NCBI RefSeq assembly: GCF_019249245.1
Contig: NZ_JAESDK010000007.1
Location: 78,803 to 142,802, forward strand
Direction of reading: 5' to 3'
From: Alteromonas lipotrueiana
Lineage (GTDB): Bacteria > Pseudomonadota > Gammaproteobacteria > Enterobacterales > Alteromonadaceae
Length of the DNA stretch: 64,000 nucleotides
The position numbers were made by a program, and so were the translations under genes. Numbering within the stretch: position 1 is the stretch's first letter; each line of letters starts with the position of its first letter. Of this stretch, positions 1 to 9,856 are shown one piece after another. The notes below the pieces were generated by a model that had not been told where the DNA came from, did not search any database, and saw only the letters and a list, made by a program, of their open reading frames with translations.

Positions 1-1081
1 AGTCGCTCATGGAGATTGGAAATTGCACTGGCTGGTCGGTGGTGGCAAGGGTTTCGTTAACCTGCCAGGTTTTGATGTTTTCAGGTAGCGCCACCCAGTC
101 GACATTATCCAGATTAGCATTGGTAAAGCCCCAGGCGACGGCGCCATTGGTACCTACTACAATGCCCGGTAATCCTGGTAAACTGACCCCGGTTACCTGT
201 ACTTGCTGGTTATTGCGGGTGTAATTCAGCTGGGCCCGATACCAGATAATCGGTACCCTCAGACCCAAATGCATATCATTTGCTAACATACCGTGACCCG
301 AAGAAGTCAGCTGCCCGGATACCGCCCAGTTGTTGCTGCCAATATCCGGTGGCGGCAGCCCTTGCCAGCGAGCGGTGGTGTTGGCCTCCAGCGCAGGAAT
401 ACCGCCGGTGTATGGGGGCAGGGTAGAACTCTCTAATGCCGCCTGATAGTCAGAGCTTTGCTGTAAAAAGTGCAGCATGTCTTCACCAAAATAACGGCGA
501 ACACCCGTACGCGCCAAATCCAGTTCAACCTGACCCAGTTGCAGGTCCATGTACATCGAAAAAATCACCAGTAAGCTGTCTTCTGGTGTCCAGGGGGCGG
601 GTTCATACCCGGTGAGCCAGTATTCAAAGGTCTGGGTTTTGGCATCGTTCAGGGCTGCGTTGGCGCCTTCACTGTACTGTGTGAGCAAGGTGCGCTGAGC
701 GGTTGGCAGGGTCGTGAGTAAATTGCGGGCCCGGGCACGAAACTGATGAAACCGCGCTTTACGATCAGCATTCAGAGCTTTTGCACCCAGCCACCCAGAT
801 AATTCGCCGGCGGCCACCTTACGCTGTAAATCCATTTGAAAAAACCGGTCCTGGGCATGGGCATAGCCTAATGCGTAAGCCGCATCAGGGCGGGTAGAAG
901 CATGAATAACCGCCTGACCCATATCATCACGTTGTAATTTAACCGCAGCTGACAGCGATGGACTCTGTACAGTCCCTTCAAGCTGTGGCAGGCTCTGGTT
1001 TAACAAAAAAAATGCGCTTCCTAACGTCACTAATACAATAAGCAATACGCTGAAAAACAACCATTTTATCCATTTTGCCAT
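1..1081 (-). CDS. penicillin acylase family protein (partial, N-terminal 360 residues)
   Basis: The frame is open without a stop from an ATG at 1079-1081 to the left edge, so the C-terminal half lies outside the window. Residues 5-27 form a hydrophobic signal or membrane anchor. The region around residues 72-95 reads GYAHAQDRFFQMDLQRK, a hallmark of the alpha part of penicillin/acyl-homoserine-lactone acylases. GSNNWAV follows, with Ser249 (codon 335-337) as the predicted N-terminal nucleophile freed by autocatalytic cleavage. Family members are Ntn hydrolases that hydrolyse amides such as penicillins or N-acyl-homoserine lactones in the periplasm. The substrate cannot be told from this fragment. 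It is divergent from nagZ, with 76 bp between the two starts. Confidence 0.9.
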   Translation of the reverse strand, partial: MAKWIKWLFFSVLLIVLVTLGSAFFLLNQSLPQLEGTVQSPSLSAAVKLQRDDMGQAVIHASTRPDAAYALGYAHAQDRFFQMDLQRKVAAGELSGWLGAKALNADRKARFHQFRARARNLLTTLPTAQRTLLTQYSEGANAALNDAKTQTFEYWLTGYEPAPWTPEDSLLVIFSMYMDLQLGQVELDLARTGVRRYFGEDMLHFLQQSSDYQAALESSTLPPYTGGIPALEANTTARWQGLPPPDIGSNNWAVSGQLTSSGHGMLANDMHLGLRVPIIWYRAQLNYTRNNQQVQVTGVSLPGLPGIVVGTNGAVAWGFTNANLDNVDWVALPENIKTWQVNETLATTDQPVQFPISMSD

Positions 1082-1157
1082 GTGCGATATTCCTTGGTTT
1101 TTCTTTATCGTAACGGTTTAAGCGTATGAATTGAAGAATAAATAACCAGGAGTTTTC

Positions 1158-2162
1158 ATGGGCCCGTTAATGCTTGACTGTACTGCGTATGAGCTAAGTG
1201 CTCAGGAACGTGAAATACTGGACCATCCGTTGGTTGGTGGAGTTATTTTATTTAGCCGCAACTATTACGATAAACCGCAGCTAAATGCATTGGTTAAATC
1301 GATACGAAAAGCCGCCAGACACCCGCTATTAATTGCGGTAGATCACGAAGGAGGGCGGGTTCAGCGTTTTCGTAACGGTTTTACCGGTCTACCGGCCATG
1401 GGGGCATTATTACCAGCGGTGAACAACAATCTGGCAAAAGCCACTGAATTGGCCAACGCCTGCGGTCAGATACTTGCCAGTGAATTAAAGACGCTGGATA
1501 TTGATATGAGCTTTGGTCCGGTGCTGGATATTGATGGATGTTCTACGGTGATTGGCGACCGTGCATTTGCCAGCGATTTTGAGCAGGTTATTACCCTGGC
1601 TGGCGCGCTTATTGAGGGCATGCAGGCACAGGGCATGCCGGTTACCGGCAAGCATTTCCCCGGCCATGGCAGTGTAGTGGCCGACTCTCATGTGGCTCTG
1701 CCAGTAGATTCGCGACCCTTAAGCGAAATTGAGCGCACTGATATGGTGGTATTCAGGCAGCTTATTGAAAAGCTTGATGCCGTTATGCCTGCCCATGTTA
1801 TTTACGAACAAGTCGATGCTCTGCCAGCAGGGTTTTCTGACTACTGGTTGCAAACGGTGTTACGCAAGCAGCTGCAGTTTGACGGTGTGATTTTTTCAGA
1901 TGATTTATCGATGCACGGGGCCAGTGTGGCTGGCGATTATCCAGAGCGCGCCCGGCAAGCCCTGAGCGCGGGCTGTGATATGGTTTTAGCCTGTAATAAT
2001 TCGGCCGGAGCCATTGATATTTTAGATAAATTATCACATCCGAAAGTCTCTAACCGACGCTTAACTGACTTTAACCGGCGCACTGCCGAGCCCGACGCCA
2101 AACGTGCTTATGAACGGGCATTACGCGCTGTTCAACCTATTATATTGCGCGAACCACAATGA
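1158..2162 (+). CDS. nagZ: beta-N-acetylhexosaminidase (GH3), peptidoglycan recycling
   Basis: A 334-residue GH3 enzyme, the usual length for proteobacterial NagZ. In the cytosol NagZ removes GlcNAc from GlcNAc-1,6-anhydroMurNAc peptides during wall recycling, and it influences AmpC induction where ampR-ampC exist. Diagnostic motifs are visible: DHEGGRVQRF, then KHFPGHG followed by DSH, the His/Asp loop that supplies the general acid-base, and FSDDLSMHGA with Asp248 as predicted nucleophile. An AGGAG at 1148-1152 sits five bases before the ATG and fixes the start. The stop overlaps the start of the next gene (ATGA at 2159-2162), so the transporter downstream is translationally coupled. Confidence 0.96.
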   Translation: MGPLMLDCTAYELSAQEREILDHPLVGGVILFSRNYYDKPQLNALVKSIRKAARHPLLIAVDHEGGRVQRFRNGFTGLPAMGALLPAVNNNLAKATELANACGQILASELKTLDIDMSFGPVLDIDGCSTVIGDRAFASDFEQVITLAGALIEGMQAQGMPVTGKHFPGHGSVVADSHVALPVDSRPLSEIERTDMVVFRQLIEKLDAVMPAHVIYEQVDALPAGFSDYWLQTVLRKQLQFDGVIFSDDLSMHGASVAGDYPERARQALSAGCDMVLACNNSAGAIDILDKLSHPKVSNRRLTDFNRRTAEPDAKRAYERALRAVQPIILREPQ

Positions 2163-3529
2163 CCATCAACTACAAGTGGATCGGTATCAGCCTGATAAGC
2201 GCAACAGGAAGCTGGTTGTGGCTAATGACTACGAGTTTGAACAGTGCTCAGGCTATTACCGGGGCGTTGACTATTCTTATTGCAATGTTGTGGGTGACAG
2301 AAGCCATGCCCATTGCACTCACAGCGTTAGTGCCATTTGTAGCTTTTCCGATGGCAGGCGTAATGACCTATCAAAACGCCGCATCAGCGCTGGGCAGCCA
2401 CGTTATTTTGCTACTGATGGGCGCATTTATGCTGTCTAAGTCGCTGGAAAAATCTGGCGTACACCAACGATTGGCCGTTTATATGCTGAATCTGACGGGT
2501 GCCAGCAGCGCCCGTCGGTTGGTGCACGGGTTTATGATAACCTCGGCCATACTTAGCATGTGGATCTCAAATACCGCGACGGCGTTAATGTTACTGCCTA
2601 TCGCTATGGCTATTATCAATGCCATGCAGTCCACTCGCCTGGCCGTAGCATTATTATTGGGTATTGCCTATGCCGCCAGCCTTGGCGGCATAGGAACACC
2701 TATCGGAACCCCTCCAAATATCATTTTTATGGAGGTCTACACCCAGGTAAGCGGACAGGAAATCAGTTTTTTAAACTGGATGTCTACAGGTATTCCTATT
2801 GTAATGGTAGGGATCCCGTTGATGGCACTGTGGCTCACCCGCTCGGTAGGTACGATGCCAAAGGTTAGTTTGCCAAAATCCGGAGACTGGAGCAGCGCCG
2901 AACGACGGGTACTGATTACATTTTGTGTGGTGGCGATGGCCTGGATTTTCAGGCCCTATTGGACCGCCTGGCTCAATATGCCCAATGTCGCAGATAGCAC
3001 CATTGCTATTGCCGGCGTACTGCTGATGTGTTTGATACCTGACGGTAATAAAGACAAGCCCGGCCAGATTCTGGATTGGGACACAGCCACCCAAATTCCG
3101 TGGGGGCTGCTGCTGGTATATGCAGGTGGTATTTGTTTAGCCAAAGCGTTTGTCGCCTCAGGCTTAAGTGTTCGACTGGGTGATGCATTTAGCGGACTGT
3201 CGGTACTGCCTTTATTAGGGGTAATATTACTGATGTGTCTGGCGGTCAGTTTTATTACTGAGGTCACTTCAAATACAGCTACGGCTACCTTACTGATGCC
3301 CATACTGGCCAGCGCAGCTGTGGCGATGGATGTTGATCCCCTGGTGTTGATGATGCCGGCTGCTATGAGCGCCAGCTGTGCCTTTATGATGCCGGTGGCT
3401 ACACCTACCAACACTATTGTGTACAGCAGTGGCAAACTTAGCGTTGCGGTAATGGCGCGCGAAGGCGCCATTTTAAATATTTTGCTGGCGCTGGTAATAA
3501 CCGCTGGGGTTGCGCTTACACGGCTTTAA
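2159..3529 (+). CDS. SLC13/DASS family anion symporter
   Basis: A 456-residue polytopic membrane protein with about a dozen hydrophobic segments. Two SNT motifs mark the divalent anion:Na+ symporter fold: SNTATALMLLPIA near residue 135 and TSNTATATLLMPIL near residue 375. GTPIGTPPNIIFM lies between them. Family members import C4-dicarboxylates, citrate or sulfate with sodium. The substrate here is not evident. It starts inside the nagZ stop codon, which implies co-expression, but NagZ acts on muropeptides in the cytosol and this family does not carry them, so the link may be only transcriptional. It converges on the adenosyltransferase gene. Confidence 0.92.
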   Translation: MTINYKWIGISLISATGSWLWLMTTSLNSAQAITGALTILIAMLWVTEAMPIALTALVPFVAFPMAGVMTYQNAASALGSHVILLLMGAFMLSKSLEKSGVHQRLAVYMLNLTGASSARRLVHGFMITSAILSMWISNTATALMLLPIAMAIINAMQSTRLAVALLLGIAYAASLGGIGTPIGTPPNIIFMEVYTQVSGQEISFLNWMSTGIPIVMVGIPLMALWLTRSVGTMPKVSLPKSGDWSSAERRVLITFCVVAMAWIFRPYWTAWLNMPNVADSTIAIAGVLLMCLIPDGNKDKPGQILDWDTATQIPWGLLLVYAGGICLAKAFVASGLSVRLGDAFSGLSVLPLLGVILLMCLAVSFITEVTSNTATATLLMPILASAAVAMDVDPLVLMMPAAMSASCAFMMPVATPTNTIVYSSGKLSVAVMAREGAILNILLALVITAGVALTRL

Positions 3530-3587
3530 CGCTTTAGCTCTGGCTGCCGGTAGCCGCGATTGGACACCCTTGCAACCAGGACAAAGG

Positions 3588-4139
3588 TTAGCGCGATGGT
3601 ACCTGAATATCGCTGGTACCCGATGCATGGTTCAGACTGCGGGCCAGGATAAAAAAGTAATCCGAGAGCCGGTTGATATAAGCAAGGGTGGTAGCGGGCA
3701 CCGGGTGTTGCTGGCTGGCGGCCACCAGGGTGCGCTCGGCACGTCGGCAAACGGTCCGGCACACATGAGCTTGCGCGGCGCTTACATGACCACCGGGCAA
3801 AATAAAATGCCGCTGCGGGGCAAGCAATTCGCTTAACACGTCAATTCGCTGCTCTAAAGCCGTAACATCATCATTAGTTAACGATGAGGTAGCTGAAATA
3901 GCATAGCCAAGCTGAAACAAATTTTGTTGAACTTGCTGCAGCCACTTTGCTTCTTGCGCCACGTTATTATTCAGTGTCTGTTCTGTTTGACAGTGACTTA
4001 CCAGCAACCCCACGTGACTGTTCAGCTCATCAATATCGCCATAACAATTTAGAATAATATCCGATTTTTCAACTTTGAGAGGTTTGTCAGCATAAATTCG
4101 GGTTTGGCCACCATCACCGCCACGGGTGTATATTTTCAT
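3588..4139 (-). CDS. cob(I)alamin adenosyltransferase, PduO/MMAB type
   Basis: A 183-residue protein of the PduO-type ATP:cob(I)alamin adenosyltransferase family, which transfers the adenosyl group of ATP to reduced cobalamin to make coenzyme B12. The N-terminus MKIYTRGGDGGQT is the ATP-binding loop, and GDIDELNSHVGL follows near residue 35. The C-terminal RLSDYFFILARSLNH contains the conserved helix near the active site. About eight residues trail beyond the core. The start lies one base beyond the csiV stop on the minus strand, so it is the last gene of mfd-csiV-ATR. It could be listed as pduO, cobO or btuR in databases; the fold assignment is secure, the symbol less so. Confidence 0.9.
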   Translation of the reverse strand: MKIYTRGGDGGQTRIYADKPLKVEKSDIILNCYGDIDELNSHVGLLVSHCQTEQTLNNNVAQEAKWLQQVQQNLFQLGYAISATSSLTNDDVTALEQRIDVLSELLAPQRHFILPGGHVSAAQAHVCRTVCRRAERTLVAASQQHPVPATTLAYINRLSDYFFILARSLNHASGTSDIQVPSR

Positions 4140-4140
4140 A

Positions 4141-5499
4141 TCAGCGCTCTTCAGAAACTTCGGCCCGACGAATTTTTATCGCCATACCAAATAGGGGATG
4201 ATCAAAATAATGCAGTTGCTTGCTGATGACACGCCGTATTTGATGAAACGGCACAGAAACCAGTTCGTACTGCGGTTCGGCGCCATTGGCGATATTATTG
4301 ATGGTCATAGGCACTGGCTGGCGATAGTACATTTTTGAATCAATATGCAGGTAAGGCACACGGTTGATATTTTTAAGATACACCTTGATATAACCATCAA
4401 CCTGCCAGATAGGGGTATTGTACCCCAGGCTTGCTTTTTCAACCTGGCGTTGCAGCGAGGTGGTATGTTCTTCGGTGGCGGCCATCATTTGAGCAAATGA
4501 CACATCTTCGTTACTGGTCAGCTGTTTATCGAGCCGTTCAAAAAAACCAGCTTCAGACGTTACTTCGTTGTCGATACGTTTATCGTCAAAATTAAGAGTA
4601 ACAAGCTCATCAGCTCGCTGTTGTCCTGATAATTCAAACTGCTTTGCATAATTTTTACCCGCAAATACCCGCACCGAGGCGGCTTTTTTCTGACCAAAAG
4701 CAACGGGCTGGCGCCAGGTGGTATGCAGCAGTCGGGTCAAGCCTCGAGTATTACGCACCTGCGCTGACAATTTGGTCAGCTCATTGGCTTGTGCACCAAG
4801 AATTCGCGCCGTACCACTTTCGTCGTTACTGGTAGTGTCCTCGTCTGGACTAACAGCCCCCTGAGGGGTAATAGGTACCTCATCAGGCGAGGGCAGCGCA
4901 TTATCCGGCATGGCAACCTGCCATTGGTTATTCTCAAATGCAATCCATGGTTGAGGCTTAACACAGTACGTAGTAGCAGGCACCGTTACCGGAGAAACCT
5001 GTGGCCAGTGAAACTCTAACCAGTAACCCGCAATTTGCCAGGGATCCGGTACATTATCATGTTCATCGTTTTTAACCGGTGTAGACAGCGACCCGGTAGC
5101 GTAAGGGGTTACCGGTAACGCTGGCGCGTCAGGGGCGGGTGCCTGTTCGGTATCGGCTAACATAGCATTATTGTCTTGTTGCCAGCGCTGGTGTGTAGCC
5201 ACAATTTCATCTACAGAAAGCTTCTGTGCATACAGCGGTGAGCCGGTTTGTCCACAAACGGGCATATTTTGCTTAAGCCCGCTTATATCGGGGCGCAATA
5301 AAGCATCGAGCAAATCCCAGTCGGCACCGACAGGCGCCAGTGTCTGGGCATACTCAAACTGCTCTTTGGTTTGCGAAATGGCCTGACCCCGATCAAAAAT
5401 TAATACCTCGACATCAAACCACCAGTCTGAACTGGCCATCGCGGCGTGACTAAGCAACAAACTACTGGTGGCCAGTAAGGTTTTTTGCGCAAATGTCAT
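4141..5499 (-). CDS. csiV: CsiV family periplasmic protein
   Basis: A 452-residue exported protein. Residues 1-22 form a signal peptide ending near AMA, and the mature protein opens with WWFDVEVLIFDRG, the typical start of CsiV-family proteins. CsiV was described in Vibrio cholerae as a peptidoglycan-binding periplasmic protein acting with LpoA and PBP1A on cell-wall synthesis. The middle (about 110-230) is rich in Pro, Asp and Thr and probably disordered. The C-terminal third has the conserved core, including WQVDGYIKVYLKNINRVPYLHIDSK broken by short turns. Its ATG directly abuts the mfd stop (5500), matching the mfd-csiV order seen in related genomes. No catalytic residues are apparent. Confidence 0.8.
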   Translation of the reverse strand: MTFAQKTLLATSSLLLSHAAMASSDWWFDVEVLIFDRGQAISQTKEQFEYAQTLAPVGADWDLLDALLRPDISGLKQNMPVCGQTGSPLYAQKLSVDEIVATHQRWQQDNNAMLADTEQAPAPDAPALPVTPYATGSLSTPVKNDEHDNVPDPWQIAGYWLEFHWPQVSPVTVPATTYCVKPQPWIAFENNQWQVAMPDNALPSPDEVPITPQGAVSPDEDTTSNDESGTARILGAQANELTKLSAQVRNTRGLTRLLHTTWRQPVAFGQKKAASVRVFAGKNYAKQFELSGQQRADELVTLNFDDKRIDNEVTSEAGFFERLDKQLTSNEDVSFAQMMAATEEHTTSLQRQVEKASLGYNTPIWQVDGYIKVYLKNINRVPYLHIDSKMYYRQPVPMTINNIANGAEPQYELVSVPFHQIRRVISKQLHYFDHPLFGMAIKIRRAEVSEER

Positions 5500-8400
5500 T
5501 TAGCGCGTCTCCCTGGAAAAATCGTTCAAAATGGTTTGTGTGAGCTCAATACGCTGTTTCGCCGTTTCAGTCTGCTTCACAATTTTAAGCTTATTGCTGC
5601 CTTCAAATTTGAAGGTTTTTGGCTGAGTTTGCACCAATTGAATTATATAGCCCGGGTCTACAACCGTGTCGGCTTTAAATTCGATGCTTCCACCAATTGC
5701 AGATAAATCAATTTTACTGATACCCAGTGATTTGGCCATAATTTTTAGCTCAGCTACCCGTACCAGATTTTTTGCCGGGTCGGGTAATAAGCCGAAACGG
5801 TCGATACATTCAACCTGAAATTCATCAATTTCAGCTTTGCTGTTACAACTGGCTAATTGTTTGTACAACGACAAGCGGGTGTTTACATCAGCGATGTAAT
5901 CATCAGGTAATAGTGCGGCGATACGCAACTCAACCTCGGTTTGACCACTAAAGGAATCTTCCAGTGAAGGCTCGCGCCCTTCTTTTAAGGCTGTTACGGC
6001 TTTATCAAGCATATCCATGTACAACGAAAATCCGATCGTCGCAATCTGGCCTGTTTGTTCATCGCCCAGCAGTTCACCCGCACCGCGTATTTCGAGATCG
6101 TGCGTGGCCAGGGCAAACCCTGCACCTAAGTCTTCTAAATTAGCAATTGCATCAAGTCGCTTGCCCGCATCTTTGGTCATACGTTTTGGATGAGGTGTCA
6201 GCAGATAAGCATATGCCTGATGATGCGAACGACCTACCCGGCCACGAAGCTGATGCAACTGAGCCAGACCCAGCTTGTCAGCGCGGTCCATGATAATGGT
6301 ATTGGCAGTGGGCACATCAATACCGGTTTCAATAATGGTAGAGCATACCAGCACATTGTAGCGCTGATGATAAAAGTCGCTCATTACCCCTTCCAACTCA
6401 CGCTCGCGCATTTGGCCATGACCAATAGCAACTCGTGCCTCAGGCACAATCTCGCCGATTTCTTCAGCGGTGCGCTCAATGGTTTCTACTTCGTTGTGCA
6501 AAAAATACACCTGCCCACCCCGAAGTATTTCGCGCATTATGGCTTCACGAATAACGGCCTTATTACGTTGCTGAACAAAGGTTTTTATAGATAAACGCTT
6601 AGCCGGTGGGGTGGCAATAATCGACAAGTCTCGCATTCCAGACAACGACATGTTCAGCGTTCGGGGAATAGGTGTCGCGGTTAAGGTTAAAATGTCGACA
6701 TCAGCGCGCAACGCTTTAAATTTTTCTTTCTGACGCACACCAAAGCGGTGCTCTTCATCAATAATCACTAACCCTAAATCTTTAAAGCGAATATCTTTGC
6801 TTAATAGTTTATGCGTACCGACAACAATATCGACCGTGCCATCGGTAAGACCTTCAGTGACCGATTTTTGAGCTTTGGTGCCCACAAACCGGCTTATCAC
6901 CTGAATGTTAAATGGCCATTGGGCAAAGCGGTCTTTAAAATTTTCGTAGTGTTGCTGGGCCAGCAATGTGGTGGGGACCAAAATAGCGACCTGTTTGCCC
7001 TGGTTAGCGGCTAAGTAGGCTGCGCGCATCGCGACTTCGGTTTTACCAAAGCCCACATCTCCGCATACCAGTCTGTCCATAGCGTTCGGGCTGCCCATAT
7101 CCTGAATAACCGCATTAATGGCCTGCTGTTGGTCGGGGGTTTCCTCAAAGGGAAAACTATCAGCAAAAGTCTGGTATTCCTGCCATTCGATTGGATAAGA
7201 AAAACCCGGATTAGCGGCACGCTTGGCATAAACGTCGAGCAATTCAGCAGCTACATCGCGAACCCGTTCGGCGGCTTTTTGTCTGGCTTTTGTCCAGGCA
7301 TCTGAACCTAATGCGTGTAACGGCGCATGATCTACGTCGCCGCCGGTATAGCGAGAGATTAAATGCAGCGAGGCCACCGGCACATAAAGCTTAGATTGTT
7401 TAGCATATTCAATACACAGATATTCGGTGGTCACGCCTCCTGCGTCTAAGGTTTGCATACCAATATAGCGACCTACACCGTGATCCAGATGTACTACTGG
7501 CTGACCGACATTAAGCTCGGCCAGATTGCGTATAATTGCGTTTTCATCTGTAGCCGTGCGTTTTTCGCGCAACCGGCGCTGACTGATTTTGTAACCCAGC
7601 AGTTCGGTTTCGGTAACGATCAGCAGCGCTTTGCCATCTGTTGACCAGCTGAAACTGTTTTCGACCAGACCCACAGTAATACCTACCGGAACATCGGCCT
7701 CACAAAACTGCGCAAAATTGTCAAATGCTTTAGGTTTAATGTCGGCTTTTTTGAGAATCTCCAGCATGTTTTCACGCCGGCCCTGAGATTCAGCCACAAA
7801 CAACATACGCCCGTCTGCGTTACCGGCATTTTTTAATGTGGTAAGCAGCGCTTCAGCCGGTTGTTTTTTCTGAGGGTTTAGCGCAATCTCGTTAAGTTTG
7901 ATGCTGGGCGCATTGGTATAGCCTGGTTTATCCTCTACCGGCGTTTCAAGCAAAGTAACCCGGGGCCACTTTTTGATTTGCTCGAACAGGGCGTTCATGG
8001 GCAAAAACAGCTCATCAGGTTTAAGCAAAGGCCGGGTGATGTTATAGCGGTGTTGTTCGTAGCGCTCGTTTACATCGGACCAGAAAAATTCACTGGCCTG
8101 CTGCAAATCGCCATGCAGCATTAGTTGTGTATCAGGGTGCAGATAATCAAACAATGTTGCGGTGTGTTCAAAAAACAAAGGCAGGTAATACTCTATACCG
8201 CTGGGCATTGTGCCTTTGCTGACCTGCGCAAAAACCGACTCCTGCGCCTGGCTTGAATCAAAACGGTCTAAAAACTGCTGCCGAAATAACGTTATGGCAT
8301 CTTTGTCTGTGGGAAACTCCCGCGCCGGTAATAGGCGAATCTCAGATACAGTATCGCTGGAACGCTGCGATTCAGGATCAAAGTATCGAATAGATTCGAT

Positions 8401-8991
8401 TTCATCGTCAAATAAATCTAACCGGAACGGGCGTTCGCTGCCCATAGGAAATAAATCGATAACCGAGCCACGAACCGAAAACTCACTGTGACTCATGACC
8501 TGGCTAACATGCAAATAACCGGCTTGTTCCAGATTTCGTCTGAACTGTTCGCGATCCAGTGTTTGACCCTGATTAAGCATCAGCAGGTATTTATTCAGGT
8601 AATCGACTGGTGCCAGGCGCTGCATCAACGTATTTACCGGAACAATGAATAATCCCTGCCGCTGGCTTGAAAAATGAAACAACGTTTCTAAACGCTGCGA
8701 CACAATATCCTGGTGGGGCGAAAACATGTCATAGGGCAATGTTTCCCAATCAGGAAATAAAGGCACCTGGGCAGCATTTGAATTTAAAAAGAAGGCAATT
8801 TCACGCTGCAGCTTTAACGCAGACGGGGTATCAGCGGTCAGTAAAACTACCGGGCCTTTGGCTTGCTGATACGCTCTGGCGATGGCAAGTGCTGAACTGC
8901 TGCCCTGCAAATGTCCCCAATGTTGATGATCTTCAACATGTTTGTTGGTTCTGGATTTTGGAAGAGGCAAGACTGTGGTAGTGGCTGTCAT
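5500..8991 (-). CDS. mfd: transcription-repair coupling factor Mfd
   Basis: An 1163-residue SF2 translocase, close to the usual ~1150. It removes RNA polymerase stalled at lesions and recruits UvrA. The domain order is visible: UvrB-homology module (about 1-330), RNA-polymerase-interacting domain around GQPVVHLDHGVGRYIG (about 500), helicase with Walker A GDVGFGKTEVAMR near 655 and DEEHRFG near 750. Motif VI region QLRGRVGRSHHQAYAYLL lies near 905, then the C-terminal TRCF domain. The ATG is followed by a short Thr-rich tail (TATTTVLPLPKSR) before the conserved part, so a slightly later start cannot be excluded. It is first or second in a minus-strand run with csiV and the adenosyltransferase. 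Confidence 0.97.
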   Translation of the reverse strand: MTATTTVLPLPKSRTNKHVEDHQHWGHLQGSSSALAIARAYQQAKGPVVLLTADTPSALKLQREIAFFLNSNAAQVPLFPDWETLPYDMFSPHQDIVSQRLETLFHFSSQRQGLFIVPVNTLMQRLAPVDYLNKYLLMLNQGQTLDREQFRRNLEQAGYLHVSQVMSHSEFSVRGSVIDLFPMGSERPFRLDLFDDEIESIRYFDPESQRSSDTVSEIRLLPAREFPTDKDAITLFRQQFLDRFDSSQAQESVFAQVSKGTMPSGIEYYLPLFFEHTATLFDYLHPDTQLMLHGDLQQASEFFWSDVNERYEQHRYNITRPLLKPDELFLPMNALFEQIKKWPRVTLLETPVEDKPGYTNAPSIKLNEIALNPQKKQPAEALLTTLKNAGNADGRMLFVAESQGRRENMLEILKKADIKPKAFDNFAQFCEADVPVGITVGLVENSFSWSTDGKALLIVTETELLGYKISQRRLREKRTATDENAIIRNLAELNVGQPVVHLDHGVGRYIGMQTLDAGGVTTEYLCIEYAKQSKLYVPVASLHLISRYTGGDVDHAPLHALGSDAWTKARQKAAERVRDVAAELLDVYAKRAANPGFSYPIEWQEYQTFADSFPFEETPDQQQAINAVIQDMGSPNAMDRLVCGDVGFGKTEVAMRAAYLAANQGKQVAILVPTTLLAQQHYENFKDRFAQWPFNIQVISRFVGTKAQKSVTEGLTDGTVDIVVGTHKLLSKDIRFKDLGLVIIDEEHRFGVRQKEKFKALRADVDILTLTATPIPRTLNMSLSGMRDLSIIATPPAKRLSIKTFVQQRNKAVIREAIMREILRGGQVYFLHNEVETIERTAEEIGEIVPEARVAIGHGQMRERELEGVMSDFYHQRYNVLVCSTIIETGIDVPTANTIIMDRADKLGLAQLHQLRGRVGRSHHQAYAYLLTPHPKRMTKDAGKRLDAIANLEDLGAGFALATHDLEIRGAGELLGDEQTGQIATIGFSLYMDMLDKAVTALKEGREPSLEDSFSGQTEVELRIAALLPDDYIADVNTRLSLYKQLASCNSKAEIDEFQVECIDRFGLLPDPAKNLVRVAELKIMAKSLGISKIDLSAIGGSIEFKADTVVDPGYIIQLVQTQPKTFKFEGSNKLKIVKQTETAKQRIELTQTILNDFSRETR

Positions 8992-9044
8992 GTCACCTGA
9001 ATTCGGTTGAGAAACGCAACAAAGCTGGCCTGGTGGCCACCGGG

Positions 9045-9644
9045 TCAGGCGTCATCATCTCTGGACTGGGCACGTTTACGCAGCTGCAAAGTTTGTAAAT
9101 GCAGACTAGCCCTGACCAGAAGCTCCTGATCCTGTTCGCGAATACGGTTAAAAATAAAAGCTATATGGTAGCCATCCTTGTCTTCCTGACAAGCGATAAC
9201 TTCACCAAAACAAAAAATTGCTGCGGCTTCTTCAGTTAAAAACAGTTTGATTTGAGCGTGGGTACCTATATTTATTGGCTCAGACGTATTAACGACTACA
9301 CCTCCACCACCAAATTTTACTGTTGATAGACGATAATCGGGATCGTCTTGCTGTTGCAAGATAAACGACATCATCAGGTCTATCTTTTTCGACTGGTGGG
9401 TTAAATACTCTGCCAGCGTTGATGCATGATCACTTAAATTTCTTAAAGGGCGGATGGCTGCGGCATCTAAAGACGACATTTCGCTGGCAATGCGAAACGC
9501 ATAAGGCATTACCTCTTCAAGCTGGCTGTGTGCAGGCAGAGGCGTATCGGCATCTAAAGGCTTTACGTTGACATTAAGTTTGTGACTAATAATGAAAAAC
9601 TCATCAAATTGAGCTTGTTTTTCAGCTAACGATAATGTGTCCAT
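9045..9644 (-). CDS. PilZ-like domain protein with degenerate c-di-GMP motif
   Basis: A 199-residue soluble protein. Residues 125-190 resemble a PilZ barrel: KFGGGGVVVNTSEPINIG at the first strands, LFLTEEAAAIFCFGEVIA in the middle, and YHIAFIFNRIREQDQELLVR at the end. The last segment matches the usual closing strand and helix of PilZ domains. The c-di-GMP contacts are not convincing: no clear RxxxR precedes the barrel, and the expected D/NxSxxG is replaced by VKFGGGG. It may therefore be a non-binding adaptor. The N-terminal 120 residues are helical and unrecognised. It sits between mfd and lolC and diverges from lolC. Confidence 0.65.
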   Translation of the reverse strand: MDTLSLAEKQAQFDEFFIISHKLNVNVKPLDADTPLPAHSQLEEVMPYAFRIASEMSSLDAAAIRPLRNLSDHASTLAEYLTHQSKKIDLMMSFILQQQDDPDYRLSTVKFGGGGVVVNTSEPINIGTHAQIKLFLTEEAAAIFCFGEVIACQEDKDGYHIAFIFNRIREQDQELLVRASLHLQTLQLRKRAQSRDDDA

Positions 9645-9856
9645 ATTTTTACCACCAATTCTTGTGCGCAGATACGCTTACACGTAGTATACCCGCTGTT
9701 GTAGTAAACCAGTGCTGTTACGGTAAATCAGTATTACATTGTGATACTGAACCTATGCAGAAACCTTTGCACTGTAGCATGACTGTACGCACCCTGCGCA
9801 CTTGTTCCTATTTAATAAGTGTGGTCTATTCATCTCGATCAGACAACGAAAAATGT

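Noticed and set aside
2956..3471. 171-codon minus-strand open frame opposite the SLC13 gene
   Set aside because: Antisense shadow of a clear transporter; no ribosome binding site or family pattern.
6190..6594. 134-codon plus-strand open frame inside mfd
   Set aside because: Opposite strand of a conserved helicase region; composition is that of a shadow frame.
9635..9856. 5' extension of lolC
   Set aside because: LolC/E proteins begin at the later MFHPISAFIAWRYSL; the extension overlaps the PilZ-like gene start and its promoter.
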